Assembly (NCBI RefSeq): GCF_016584665.1
Contig: NZ_BBJB01000016.1
Span: 124,001-188,000 of the forward strand
Direction of reading: 5' to 3'
From: Pseudanabaena sp. lw0831
GTDB lineage: Bacteria; Cyanobacteriota; Cyanobacteriia; Pseudanabaenales; Pseudanabaenaceae
DNA: 64,000 bases
This document shows positions 36,189-46,751 of the stretch, piece by piece. A model generated the notes under the pieces. That model saw only the letters and a program-made list of their open reading frames with translations, was not told the origin of the DNA and did no database searches. A program made the position numbers and the translations under genes. Position 1 is the stretch's first letter. Each line of letters begins with the position of its first letter.

Positions 36189-39100
36189 ATGAGAAACAAA
36201 TTTTGTCTACTTTTGTCAGCGATCGTTTCCTTAAGCATCGCCCATTCTACCCAAGCCCAGATCGCAACTGATGGCACTACGGCTACTCAAGTAAATGGCA
36301 ATGCGATCGCTCCAACAGGAGCAGGCACGGTCAATGGCAATAATCTTTATCATAGCTTTGGTGAATTTAACGTACCGCAGTCGGGAGTAATCTTTAATAC
36401 TGGAAACTCTGCGGTCAATGGCGCTGACGTTCGCAACATTATCAATCGGGTTACAGGCGACAACCCCTCTGCGATTTTAGGCACGCTTGAGAGCCGTCAA
36501 GCTTTTCCTAATGCTAATCTTTATCTCATGAATCCCAATGGGATTGTATTTGGACAAAATGCCCGTTTAGATATTGGTGGCTCCTTTCATGCGACTACAG
36601 GCACTGCTTTGGGCTTCGATAGCGGCACTTTTAATGTTGATAGAAATTCTCTTAGCTTTCCCAATGGTGATCCGAAAACGATTCGCTTTGCGATCGCTCA
36701 ACCTGCTGGGCTTATCAATCAAGGTAATTTAGCGGTAGATGCTGGTAAATCGATTACTTTTACTGGCGGCAGCATTATCAATACAGGCACATTGACGGCT
36801 CCTAGTGGCAATGTTGCTTTAACTTCTGTGGCAGGAAATAGTCTAGTTGAGCTGCGATCTCCTGATGCAGTTTTAGGTCTGCAAGTGACAAACAATGCTA
36901 TTCCTACTAACTGGAATGGCAAGATTACGGAGTTACCCAAATTAGCGGAGCTACTTACTGGCAAAGTACCAGAAGCCAATCAGGTGGTGGTTAAAGCTGA
37001 TGGTTCGCTGGCTCTAGTAGCAACTCCTGCGGCTACCGATATTGCGGTGACCAATGGGATGGCGATCGTTTCGGGGCGAGTTGATGTATCTTCTCCAGCA
37101 TCAAAGGCAGGCAATGTTGGGATTTTTGGTGAAAAAGTAGGATTGGTGAATGCTCAGATTGATGCGTCTGGAGCACTTGGCGGCGGGACAGTTTTAATTG
37201 GTGGAAATTTTCAGGGTAATGGCATAGCGCCGAATGCGTTGAGAACTTTTGTAAGTGCGAATTCCAAGATTGATGTTAGTGCGCTTTTGCGTGGAAATGC
37301 TGGCACTGCGATCGTTTGGTCTGATCTCAACACCAGATTTCTTGGATCAATTATTGCCAAAGGTGGAACTCTTTCTGGTGATGGAGGACTTGTGGAGGTG
37401 TCAGGTAAACAGAACCTTGATTTCAGAGGAACTGTAAATACCTTTGCTCCCAAAGGAAAAATTGGCACATTACTGCTTGATCCGACAGATATTAACATCA
37501 TCGGTACTGGTGGTTCGTTTACAGGTGGATTGACTGATGTAGATCAATTTAGTGACATCGATCAAGGTGGAAATACACTGGATGTAAATTTCATTAATAC
37601 TGCATTAGCGAATGTCACTTTACAAGCAACGAATGACATAAATTTTAATACTCCTGTGGCAATTGCTTTGTCTGGTGTCGGATTGACGGCTCAAGCCAAC
37701 AGAGATATCAATTTTAACGATAGTATTACCACAAATGGTGGAGCAATTAACTTTAGCGCGGGGCGCAATATTACAGGTACGGCTGGAACGGGAAATCTAA
37801 TTACAAATGCAACTAATGCTGGGGATATCAATCTCACTGCTGGTGGAAATATCAGTGTAAATAGCTTCCAAGCGATTCCTCCGACAAATGGAAATGGCGG
37901 CAATGTAATTGTGCAGGCAGGCGGAAACATTCAAACCACAGGGGTTGCCAATATTTTTAACGAAACTATTACAACAAATGTTGGGACTACTTTTAGTGGT
38001 AATGCAGGAAATATTTCCCTGACGAGTATAAACGGAGCCATCAACGTTAGTTCTGGGCGAGTTACTGCTACAACTCCTACAGGAAATAGTGGCAACATTA
38101 CCTTTCAGTCATTTGGCAACATTAAGACAGGTACTAATACTCTAGATTCGGTGAGTTCCTTTGTTGGGACTGGTAATGCAGGAAATATCTCCCTGACGAG
38201 TACAAACGGAGCGATCGACGTTAGCTCTGGGCGAGTTGCTTCTTCTGCAACTGATGGTAAGAGCGGTAATATCACATTGCAAGCATTCGGTAATATTATT
38301 ACTGGAGCAGGAGTATTTCCAAATGCTGCTGTGTCTTCCATTATCGGTTTCGGTGGTACTGGGACTCCTGGCGCGATTTCGATAACTAGTACGAATGGCG
38401 CGATCGATACGAGTTTGGGAGATATAGATGCTGGAAATTCAAATATTGGTAATGCTGGTAATGTTTTCTTTCAAGCGGCCAGTAATATTGTTACTTCTAA
38501 TGTAACCGCTGCAACATTTGATGCTAGTGGCAACGGCGGAAGAATTAGTCTCATCAGTCAATTTGGTTCTATTAACACTACATTAGGACAACTCAATGTG
38601 GGAGCTTTAGGCAATGGTGGAAGTATTTTCCTTCAGGCGTTAGGAAATGTCACAACCAGTAATCTTGCAGCAAGTAGTCTTTTACTTGGTAACGCAGGAT
38701 CTATCTCTGTAACTAGCACTAGTGGAGCGATTAACACGACCCTCGGTAATGTTAGAGCAAGGATCAATGGAGGGAATGGCAATGGAGGTATTATTAATTT
38801 TCAAGCATTTGGGGACATCACTACAAATGAAATTTTGGCGACAGGCACATTAGGCGGCGGTACTATCAACCTGACTAGTACAGGTGGCGCGATTAATACA
38901 ACTACAGGAGATATTAATGCTAGTTCTATCAGTGGCAATGGGGGCAATATCAACTTCAAAGCCCGCAATAGCATTACAACCACTAATCTTAATACCAGTA
39001 GCGATCTTGGTGTTGGCGGCAATATTAGCCTCGATCCCATCGGTGACATTGTTCTAACCTCTGCAAATACATCGGGATCGATTCAGGGTGGTAATTTCTT

Positions 39101-40706
39101 CGCATCCTCAACAGGCGGAAGTATCAGGGTTACTGGCTTTGTGTCTAGTGTATTTGCCGCTTGTGCAGGATCGAGTATTTGTTCTGCTAGCAATAGCGGT
39201 GGCACAGGCGGTCAGATATTTCTGAGTCATGGTGGACTTAACCCATTTGTGATTGGCAATTCTAGTACTAATGGAACCGCAGGTATCGTTACTACAGGAT
39301 CTTCCACCTTAGCTCTAGGAAGCATTATTCCCGTCGGCACAAGTATTTTTGCGCAAGGCAATATTCTTGTCGCGCCATCAGGTAACACAATATTTACCCC
39401 ACCAAAGATTTTAGTCAAGGTAAATACTGTTGATATAGAGAAGAACGATTTGCTCGCAATCAGAGATGTGATGAAAAAAGAGGTCGATCGCTTCTTAAAA
39501 GAAGAAAAATTAGACAAAGCTTTTGAGGCGATCGAAAAAGCCTATATCTCTGAGTTAGGGATTTTCTTGGGGGAACCTCTCAAGCTGCCAACTTTAACCA
39601 TCAACCAAGCCCAAGATATATTAAGCGATGTCTCAAAGCGATCTGGAAGTCCCTCTGTGTTGATCTATCCGATTATGCTGAACGATCGCATCGAGATTCT
39701 GGTCATTCCGCCTAAGGAACTTGGCAAACCCTTTCATCGCTATACCAACTATGCTAACGAAGAGGAAATCATTACAGTTTTGACGGATTATCGAGCCAGC
39801 CTCCGCGATACAAGCTCTCTGGACTATTTAGAACAGGCGCGAAAGCTTTATGACTGGGTGATGCGTCCGATTGATACTCAACTGCAAGCACTAAAAATTG
39901 AAACAGTTGTATTTGTGATGGACTCTGGCTTACGAGTGATCCCTCCTGCGGCTCTTCATGACGGTAAACAGTTTTTAGTAGAGCGCTATGCTTCGGCAAA
40001 TATTCCCGCATTACGGGTGACTAGACTAGAAGAGCGCGATCGCAAAAACACGCGGGTTTTAGCAATGGGTCTGACAGAGGCAAGAGAAGGCTTGAGTGCA
40101 TTGCCAGCCGTGGAAGTGGAAATTAGAACGATTACTACTCAGGTGTTAGCTGGGACTACGTTTTTAGACCGAGACTTTACAGTCAATAATCTTCAATCGC
40201 AACGTGGTAAAGAGAAATATGGAATTCTCCATTTAGGAACGCATGGAAAATTCTTGCAAGATCGATCTAATGAGTCGTTTATTCAGTTTTGGAATGGGAA
40301 GCTACGATCCAGCCAAATCCCTAGTCTAAGATTTGATCAACCTGTGATCGATATGCTGACCTTAAGTGCTTGTGAAACTGCTGTTGGCAACAATCTTGGT
40401 ATCAGTGGCTTGGCGGTTGAGTCAGGGGCTAGAAGTATTCTTGCATCTCTGTGGACAGTATCGGATGCGGGGACAGCGCCTTTGATGATTAGTTTTTACA
40501 AGGCTTTCCCTGATGCGCTGAGTAAGGCTACGGCTCTAAGAAAAGCACAGCTTGATTTGATAAATGGGAAAGTCAAGATTGTGAATAATCAAATTGTCGG
40601 GGTTGAAGGTTTAGCTGCGATCGCATTGCCAAAGGGAACTGGAAATGTCGATATCAGCCACCCTTTCTTTTGGTCATCTTTTATTTTGGTGGGTAATTGG
40701 CTATGA
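36189..40706 (+). CDS. Two-partner-secretion exoprotein with C-terminal CHAT protease domain
   Basis: This 1505-residue protein starts with a signal peptide cut near AHSTQAQ. A TpsA secretion domain follows (residues about 25-260: HSFGEFNVPQSG, YLMNPNGIVFGQNARLDIGG). A beta-helix region comes next, with repeats such as AGNISLTSTNGAIDVSSGRV. A charged helical linker leads to a CHAT domain (about 1190-1505) with His1352 in LHLGTHGKF and Cys1395 in LSACETAVG, both in the right motifs, ending in the family HPFFWSSFILVGNW. CHAT domains are caspase-like cysteine peptidases. It pairs with the TpsB transporter gene 128 bp downstream. Confidence 0.92.
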   Translation: MRNKFCLLLSAIVSLSIAHSTQAQIATDGTTATQVNGNAIAPTGAGTVNGNNLYHSFGEFNVPQSGVIFNTGNSAVNGADVRNIINRVTGDNPSAILGTLESRQAFPNANLYLMNPNGIVFGQNARLDIGGSFHATTGTALGFDSGTFNVDRNSLSFPNGDPKTIRFAIAQPAGLINQGNLAVDAGKSITFTGGSIINTGTLTAPSGNVALTSVAGNSLVELRSPDAVLGLQVTNNAIPTNWNGKITELPKLAELLTGKVPEANQVVVKADGSLALVATPAATDIAVTNGMAIVSGRVDVSSPASKAGNVGIFGEKVGLVNAQIDASGALGGGTVLIGGNFQGNGIAPNALRTFVSANSKIDVSALLRGNAGTAIVWSDLNTRFLGSIIAKGGTLSGDGGLVEVSGKQNLDFRGTVNTFAPKGKIGTLLLDPTDINIIGTGGSFTGGLTDVDQFSDIDQGGNTLDVNFINTALANVTLQATNDINFNTPVAIALSGVGLTAQANRDINFNDSITTNGGAINFSAGRNITGTAGTGNLITNATNAGDINLTAGGNISVNSFQAIPPTNGNGGNVIVQAGGNIQTTGVANIFNETITTNVGTTFSGNAGNISLTSINGAINVSSGRVTATTPTGNSGNITFQSFGNIKTGTNTLDSVSSFVGTGNAGNISLTSTNGAIDVSSGRVASSATDGKSGNITLQAFGNIITGAGVFPNAAVSSIIGFGGTGTPGAISITSTNGAIDTSLGDIDAGNSNIGNAGNVFFQAASNIVTSNVTAATFDASGNGGRISLISQFGSINTTLGQLNVGALGNGGSIFLQALGNVTTSNLAASSLLLGNAGSISVTSTSGAINTTLGNVRARINGGNGNGGIINFQAFGDITTNEILATGTLGGGTINLTSTGGAINTTTGDINASSISGNGGNINFKARNSITTTNLNTSSDLGVGGNISLDPIGDIVLTSANTSGSIQGGNFFASSTGGSIRVTGFVSSVFAACAGSSICSASNSGGTGGQIFLSHGGLNPFVIGNSSTNGTAGIVTTGSSTLALGSIIPVGTSIFAQGNILVAPSGNTIFTPPKILVKVNTVDIEKNDLLAIRDVMKKEVDRFLKEEKLDKAFEAIEKAYISELGIFLGEPLKLPTLTINQAQDILSDVSKRSGSPSVLIYPIMLNDRIEILVIPPKELGKPFHRYTNYANEEEIITVLTDYRASLRDTSSLDYLEQARKLYDWVMRPIDTQLQALKIETVVFVMDSGLRVIPPAALHDGKQFLVERYASANIPALRVTRLEERDRKNTRVLAMGLTEAREGLSALPAVEVEIRTITTQVLAGTTFLDRDFTVNNLQSQRGKEKYGILHLGTHGKFLQDRSNESFIQFWNGKLRSSQIPSLRFDQPVIDMLTLSACETAVGNNLGISGLAVESGARSILASLWTVSDAGTAPLMISFYKAFPDALSKATALRKAQLDLINGKVKIVNNQIVGVEGLAAIALPKGTGNVDISHPFFWSSFILVGNWL

Positions 40707-40834
40707 CTTATCATCGCTTTGCGATCAAACCTGAACAAAGTTTTTTATGATCGTAAATTGCTGTAATTGTTGTGTATAGTAATGCGATCGCAATCTTTGG
40801 GCTACAAGATTCGTGTAATTTATCAATTTGAGGT

Positions 40835-42574
40835 GTGAGGGTGAGTCAAAATTTGAACCGTCTAATCAAAGCAAGCAGCAAGATTATTATGATCTTGCTA
40901 CCAAGCCTACTGCTCATTGGATTGCCTAGCGAGGCTCAACAAGTCCCCTCATCTTTCCCATTAACTCGCCCACCAGAAGCTTTATCCCCAAAGCTACCCG
41001 TTAAACCACAGACTCCAATCCTCACATCCCCTTCAACAAGTCCACAAGACAATCCATCACCCCCTTCTGTAAATGAAGTCTTAATTCCAGTCAAGCGAAT
41101 TGATGTTTTGGGAAGTTCAATTCTCACATCAGTAGAAATTGAAACACTTGTGTCGCCGTTACAAAATAAATCGGTTACGCTCAGCCAATTGCAGGAAGTT
41201 GCCGATAAAATTACGCAAATCTATCAAGATCGAAACTATATTACTTCTCGTGCTGTCCTTACGCCGCAAGATATTAAAGATGGTGTGGTCACAATTCAAG
41301 TTAGAGAAGGAGCTTTGGAGCGAGTTGATGTCAAGAGATCGGGAGATGTAATTGGCAGGTTAAATGATAGCTATATCCGCGATCGCATCCTGCAAGCAGC
41401 ATCAACGCCTCTAAACTTTACTTATTTGGAAGACGCACTTCAGCTATTGCGATCTGATCCTTTAATTGGGGACATTCGAGCTAATTTAACTACTGGCAGC
41501 CAGCAAAATCAGAGCATTTTGCAAATTACGTTTAGCGAAGCAAAGTCTCTGAGCATCCGTCCATTTTTTGATAACTATGGCAATACTTCCACAGGGATCT
41601 ATCGCGCTGGCGTGAATTTGCAAGAACTTAACACGACAGGTATTGGGGACTCGACTTTTGTTGGCTATACCCGCTCTGGCAGCTCAGATGTTTATCAACT
41701 GAATTATCAATACCCGATTAATCCTAAAGGTGGAACCCTAGTCTTTAACTTTTCTGCAGGTCAAAACCCGATTACTGAGAAGCCTTTCGATAGCTTGAAT
41801 ATTCTCACAGATTCGCAAACCTATGAGTTAGCATACCGTCAACCATTATTGCGATCGCCCCGTGAAGAGTTTGCCCTTGGCGGCAGTATTGCTTTTGAGA
41901 ATAGTGGCTCCTATTTTGGTAATCGATCATTTAATTTTCAAAATTTCAAGTTTGATGATGGGCGATCGCAGTCCAGAGTTTTACGATTTAGCCAAGATTA
42001 TTTAAACCGCGATCCAGATGGTGCTTGGGTATTGCGTTCCACCCTAAATCTGGGTCTAAATATTCTCGGAGCAACGATTCGCAATGATGGTTCGCCTGAT
42101 GGTAGGTTTTTCTATTGGATTGGTCAAGTTTTGAGGGTGCAACGTCTTGGTAATGATAAAGATACCTTGGCTTTCTTTCGCTTCAATATGCAGTTTTCGG
42201 GAGATCAGTTGCTGTCTCTTAATCGGTTTAGTATTGGTGGTTATCAATCTATTCGCGGCTATCGCCAAAATCAACTGGCCGGCGATAGCGGGCTTCAGGC
42301 TTCAGTAGAGTTCCAATTTCCCGTGGCACGAGATGAAGAAGGAGTATCTATTGTGAAGCTATTACCTTTTGTGGAAGCTGGCACAATTTGGAATTCTTCA
42401 GGTGTAAATTCGACAACTCAGTCATTGTTTGGTCTGGGCTTAGGTGCAATCTATCAACCACTTCGCAATCTAGTTCTGCGTCTTGACTATGGAATTCCTT
42501 TAGTAAATGTCTCTAACTCAGGCAATAATTTGCAAGATTCAGGACTTTACTTCTCTGTAAACGCAAATTTTTAA
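40835..42574 (+). CDS. TpsB outer-membrane transporter (ShlB/FhaC family)
   Basis: This 579-residue outer-membrane protein has a signal peptide (ending near LPSEAQQ) and a proline-rich linker. A POTRA domain follows (about 80-155: VKRIDVLGSSILTSVEIETL, ITSRAVLTPQDIKDGVVTIQV), then a 16-strand barrel of the ShlB type with the conserved GGYQSIRGYRQNQLAGD hairpin. It ends in the aromatic residue Phe. It would export the CHAT-domain exoprotein encoded upstream. The start is GTG; a second GTG two codons on is an alternative. The spacing suggests one operon. Confidence 0.92.
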   Translation: MRVSQNLNRLIKASSKIIMILLPSLLLIGLPSEAQQVPSSFPLTRPPEALSPKLPVKPQTPILTSPSTSPQDNPSPPSVNEVLIPVKRIDVLGSSILTSVEIETLVSPLQNKSVTLSQLQEVADKITQIYQDRNYITSRAVLTPQDIKDGVVTIQVREGALERVDVKRSGDVIGRLNDSYIRDRILQAASTPLNFTYLEDALQLLRSDPLIGDIRANLTTGSQQNQSILQITFSEAKSLSIRPFFDNYGNTSTGIYRAGVNLQELNTTGIGDSTFVGYTRSGSSDVYQLNYQYPINPKGGTLVFNFSAGQNPITEKPFDSLNILTDSQTYELAYRQPLLRSPREEFALGGSIAFENSGSYFGNRSFNFQNFKFDDGRSQSRVLRFSQDYLNRDPDGAWVLRSTLNLGLNILGATIRNDGSPDGRFFYWIGQVLRVQRLGNDKDTLAFFRFNMQFSGDQLLSLNRFSIGGYQSIRGYRQNQLAGDSGLQASVEFQFPVARDEEGVSIVKLLPFVEAGTIWNSSGVNSTTQSLFGLGLGAIYQPLRNLVLRLDYGIPLVNVSNSGNNLQDSGLYFSVNANF

Positions 42575-42577
42575 AAC

Positions 42578-42617
42578 CCAAAAAGAAGGGTAGAAGAAGC
42601 GCTACCCTTCTTTTTGG
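42578..42617. terminator. 16-bp hairpin directly after the tpsB gene
   Basis: A perfect 16-bp stem (starting CCAAAAAGAAGGG) with an 8-nt loop begins 4 bp after the tpsB stop. The right arm contains five Ts, as in intrinsic terminators. It probably ends the secretion operon. Confidence 0.65.
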
Positions 42618-42663
42618 AACCAGTTTTTGTGGCGCGACTTCGCCGCGCCACAAAAACTGGTTC
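42617..42663. repeat. 20-bp perfect hairpin abutting the Uma2 stop
   Basis: Arms GAACCAGTTTTTGTGGCGCG and its reverse complement surround a 7-nt loop. It shares one base with the preceding hairpin and ends 2 bp before the stop of the convergent Uma2 gene, so it may serve as the terminator of that gene. It belongs to the GC-cored hairpin type seen elsewhere in the window. Confidence 0.75.
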
Positions 42664-42664
42664 T

Positions 42665-43321
42665 TTATGAGTTTATCTGTTGTCTTATCCATTTCCTAAA
42701 CTCACGGATCAATTTGTTGTCATCATTGGATACTGACTGTTGCAAAAATCGATTAAGAATCTCACTAGAAACCATCGGGAATGCAAAACTGAAATCGTTT
42801 TCCAAATATGCGTCGCCTTGCAATTTATAGATGCGGATACTTGAATCGCTATATTTCCATATTTCTGGTACATCTAGATCTCTATAAATTGCAAATCTAC
42901 GATCGCTAGGACTAGTAATATCAACTTCAACGACCAAATCAGGAGGTGGATCGATCTCAAGGTCAATTTCACGACCACTAATGCGATCGCTGTTTTGAAT
43001 ATAAAAACAACAGTCTGGCTCTACACCTACAGCTAAGTCTTCTCGATTTAGTCTTGTCGAGCCAAATCCCCGAATGCCTAAATCTAATTCTTCTGTTAGT
43101 GCAATAACTATTCTCTCTAGGATGTAGTTGATGGTTTCATGCAATCCCAAAGGCATTTGTATTTCTAAAACTCCGTGATAATAAGCTAAATGAATAGATC
43201 GCTGGTCGCCCATATCAGTCAGCATGGCTTGGTAGGTTTGCCAACTAATATTTGGCAGTACAGCGTTATTAGCTGGTGCTGCTGCAATTTCTGGTTTGGA
43301 TATGATGGATGTAATAGTCAT
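42665..43321 (-). CDS. Uma2 family (DUF820) PD-(D/E)XK-like protein
   Basis: The protein has 218 residues of the Uma2/DUF820 family, abundant in cyanobacteria. The fold motifs are VGVEPDCCFYIQN, DPPPDLVVEVDITSPSD (nuclease-type Asp and Glu), and an IYRDLDVPEIWKY strand. The usual catalytic Lys position is not obvious. Function in the cell is not established; a restriction-like or mobile-element-linked nuclease has been proposed for the fold. It is convergent with the secretion operon and looks like a solitary accessory gene. Confidence 0.85.
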   Translation of the reverse strand: MTITSIISKPEIAAAPANNAVLPNISWQTYQAMLTDMGDQRSIHLAYYHGVLEIQMPLGLHETINYILERIVIALTEELDLGIRGFGSTRLNREDLAVGVEPDCCFYIQNSDRISGREIDLEIDPPPDLVVEVDITSPSDRRFAIYRDLDVPEIWKYSDSSIRIYKLQGDAYLENDFSFAFPMVSSEILNRFLQQSVSNDDNKLIREFRKWIRQQINS

Positions 43322-43431
43322 AGCGGTTTGCTACTACGATTTCATTAAGGTTGATGAAAATTTGAGATGCGTTATATAACTTTTAGCACAAAACTACAAA
43401 ATGGCTCTCTGAATTAAATATATCTGTAGCC

Positions 43432-43470
43432 AAACCAAGAGAGAGTTGCGGCGCAATTCTCTCTTGGTTT
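43432..43470. repeat. 18-bp hairpin with GGC loop
   Basis: Arms starting AAACCAAGAGAGAG and their near-perfect complement (one G-T pair) surround a three-base loop. It lies between the Uma2 start and the petD terminator hairpin and may add to termination of petBD transcripts. Confidence 0.7.
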
Positions 43471-43477
43471 TTATCTA

Positions 43478-43512
43478 AAAAAGGGTTTCGAGCATTGCTC
43501 GAAACCCTTTTT
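43478..43512 (-). terminator. Terminator-like hairpin downstream of petD
   Basis: A perfect 16-bp stem (AAAAAGGGTTTCGAGC and complement) with loop ATT lies 20 bp after the petD stop. In the transcript direction the stem is followed by a short T run. It is the likely end of the petB-petD transcript. Confidence 0.7.
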
Positions 43513-43531
43513 GTTTAGATTAATGTGATGC

Positions 43532-44017
43532 TTAGAACAAGCCTAAAGTCAAAGACTTGTCAATTGGCATTGTGGAGCCAATTCCTAACCAAAGAGTAAC
43601 AGCAGTACCAAACAAGAATACAGCCATCGCTACAGGACGACGGAAAGGATTTTGAAACTTGTTTACATTCTCAATGAAAGGAATGAGAATCAAACCGACA
43701 GGAATCAAACTTTGTAGCAATACTCCTAACAATTTATTAGGAACAATCCGCAAAATTTGGAATGCAGGATATAAGAACCACTCTGGCAAAATTTCCAAAG
43801 GAGTTGCGAATGGGTTTGCGGGTTCGCCGACCATCGTGGGGTCAAGCACAGCCAAACCAGTAATCAAAGCGATCGTGCCAGTAATTACAACTGGGAACAT
43901 GTACAACAGGTCATTTGGCCAAGCTGGTTCGCCGTAGTAGTTGTGACCCATGTTCTTTTCCAACTTTGCACGCAAAATTGGATCATTTAAATCGGGGAGC
44001 TTCTCAGTCTTTGCCAT
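43532..44017 (-). CDS. petD: Cytochrome b6f complex subunit IV
   Basis: This 161-residue subunit IV has three membrane helices and lies in the thylakoid b6f complex, which oxidises plastoquinol and passes electrons to plastocyanin or cytochrome c6. The family start ([31 protein letters not shown]) and end (KSLTLGLF) are intact. At the quinol-oxidation site the motif reads PEWF (residues 78-81) where PEWY is the usual form, with TTC as the codon. It follows petB by 83 bp, the normal cyanobacterial pair. Confidence 0.97.
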   Translation of the reverse strand: MAKTEKLPDLNDPILRAKLEKNMGHNYYGEPAWPNDLLYMFPVVITGTIALITGLAVLDPTMVGEPANPFATPLEILPEWFLYPAFQILRIVPNKLLGVLLQSLIPVGLILIPFIENVNKFQNPFRRPVAMAVFLFGTAVTLWLGIGSTMPIDKSLTLGLF

Positions 44018-44100
44018 TTTATTGCTCTATATTATTGCGTTATAATTTTCTAAAATTATCTAATAGGAAAATCCCATAAGTGTTTCTAGGATAAGAAACC

Positions 44101-44748
44101 TTACAAAGGACCAGAAATACCTTGCTTACGGATCATCAAGAAGTGAGCAAGCATGAATACCGCAATCAGCCAAGGCAATACAAAGGTGTGTAAGCTGTAA
44201 AAACGGGTAAGAGTTGGTTGACCAACGCTTTGACCACCGCGCAATAGTTCAACTAATGTTCCACCAACAACAGGAATTGCATCAGGTACGCCAGATACGA
44301 TCTTAACTGCCCAGTATCCTACTTGATCCCAAGGTAAGGAGTAGCCTGTTACACCAAAGGTAACAGTGATTACAGCAAGGATTACGCCAGTGATCCAAGT
44401 CAATTCGCGGGGCTTTTTGAAACCGCCTGTTAAATACACGCGGAAAACGTGCAAGATCATCATCAATACCATCATGCTTGCCGACCAACGGTGGACTGAG
44501 CGGATCAACCAACCGAAGTTAACGTCGGTCATAATGTAGCGCACTGAGTCAAATGCTTCGGTTACGGATGGCTTGTAATAAAAGGTCATCGCGAAACCTG
44601 TCGCGAACTGAATCAGGAAGCAGGTGAGGGTGATGCCACCAAGACAGTAAAAAATATTGACGTGAGGGGGAACGTACTTACTAGTAATGTCCTCAGCGAG
44701 CGCCCCGACTTCAAGGCGATCGTTAAACCAATCGTAAACTTTACTCAT
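44101..44748 (-). CDS. petB: Cytochrome b6
   Basis: This 215-residue, four-helix haem protein of the b6f complex is complete. The haem ligands His86 and His100 in helix B are in place (SVHRW, MILHVFR), the helix D histidines appear in FYSLHTF and [10 protein letters not shown], and Cys35 that binds haem ci is in IFYCLGG. Length is standard. It is the first gene of petB-petD and is divergent from a GNAT gene; the 135 bp between them must hold both promoters. Confidence 0.98.
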   Translation of the reverse strand: MSKVYDWFNDRLEVGALAEDITSKYVPPHVNIFYCLGGITLTCFLIQFATGFAMTFYYKPSVTEAFDSVRYIMTDVNFGWLIRSVHRWSASMMVLMMILHVFRVYLTGGFKKPRELTWITGVILAVITVTFGVTGYSLPWDQVGYWAVKIVSGVPDAIPVVGGTLVELLRGGQSVGQPTLTRFYSLHTFVLPWLIAVFMLAHFLMIRKQGISGPL

Positions 44749-44883
44749 GTAATTGAAAGACCCAAGATTGCTGAACTATTTAACAATTTTTTGATAGCTG
44801 TAATATATTTTAATGCTTTTGACAGATGTAAGCAAACTCAAACATAGTTTTTTAACAGGTTTTTAAAAATATATATAACAATT

Positions 44884-45471
44884 ATGAACGATTTACCTGA
44901 TAAATCTACCGACAAGGATAGCGATCGCGATCGCCCCGAAAGCAGTAGCATCTCCATTCGCGAGATGAATATCGATGATATTGCACCGATTTTTCATTTA
45001 GGAGAGCAATTATTTACTAGCGATCTCTATCCATATCTCTATCGCACATGGGACGAGTGGGAGGTGATCGGCATGTATAACACTGACTCAGAGTATTGCT
45101 TAGTTGCCGAAGTTGATGAGCAACTAGCAGGATTTATTCTTGGCACAATTATCATTAAGGCTTCATGGAAATATGGATACATTACTTGGCTAGGAATTAG
45201 CCCAAATTTTCAGCGTCGGGGTATCGCAGATCGCCTAGTCGATAAAATCGTTGAGCGGATGATCGAGGACAATGTAAGGTTTATGCTCGTTGATACCGAT
45301 CCTGCAAATACGCCAGCGATTAATTTCTTTACCCGCAAAGGTTTTGGTAATGCCAGAGAACATGTTTTCTTGTCGCTAAATCTCGCCAAACACGAATATT
45401 ACGGCAGACTAATTAATTACGAACGCGATAAAGCAGATCGCAATCGTCCTCGCCTTCGGCGGCGCACTTAG
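44884..45471 (+). CDS. GNAT family N-acetyltransferase (RimI-like)
   Basis: The protein has 195 residues. After a charged 20-residue leader, the GNAT core starts at ISIREMNIDDIAPIF. The acetyl-CoA loop is WLGISPNFQRRGIADRLVDKI and the C-terminal strand holds NTPAINFFTRKGFGN. Its long ARG-rich tail (DRNRPRLRRRT) is unusual but soluble. It may acetylate protein N-termini or a small molecule. It is a solitary gene between petB and ilvC. Confidence 0.87.
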   Translation: MNDLPDKSTDKDSDRDRPESSSISIREMNIDDIAPIFHLGEQLFTSDLYPYLYRTWDEWEVIGMYNTDSEYCLVAEVDEQLAGFILGTIIIKASWKYGYITWLGISPNFQRRGIADRLVDKIVERMIEDNVRFMLVDTDPANTPAINFFTRKGFGNAREHVFLSLNLAKHEYYGRLINYERDKADRNRPRLRRRT

Positions 45472-45504
45472 AGACAGCAAAGCAATAAATGATCCAAATA
45501 AAGC

Positions 45505-45547
45505 CCAAAATTATTGTGGTGGGCAAAGCCCGCCGCAATAATTTTGG
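45505..45547. repeat. 20-bp hairpin with AAA loop after the GNAT gene
   Basis: The left arm (CCAAAATTATTGTGGTGGGC) pairs with the right arm, with two G-T pairs, around loop AAA. Outer flanks (AATAAAG / TTTTATT) extend the symmetry imperfectly. It lies 34 bp after the GNAT stop and may terminate it. Confidence 0.75.
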
Positions 45548-45613
45548 ATTTTATTATTCTAAATAGGTCTCTTAAAGATATTTAAAGAGTTGTGGCGATT
45601 TTTGTTAGACTAG

Positions 45614-46699
<1,086 letters not shown>

Positions 46700-46708
46700 T
46701 CTCATCGG

Positions 46709-46751
46709 TTAAACAAAAAAAGCGGCACAAAGTGCCGCTTTTTTTGTTTAA
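46709..46751. terminator. Bidirectional terminator between ilvC and the PBP2 gene
   Basis: A perfect 20-bp stem (TTAAACAAAAAAAGCGGCAC and complement) with loop AAA lies 9 bp after ilvC. It reads as a GC stem plus a seven-T run from either side, so it can end both convergent genes. Its last bases overlap the PBP2 stop. Confidence 0.88.

Noticed and set aside
36719-39517. Several minus-strand frames of 78-96 residues opposite the CHAT exoprotein gene
   Set aside because: They arise from the repetitive Gly/Asn/Thr codons of the coding strand and are hydrophobic, proline-rich shadows.
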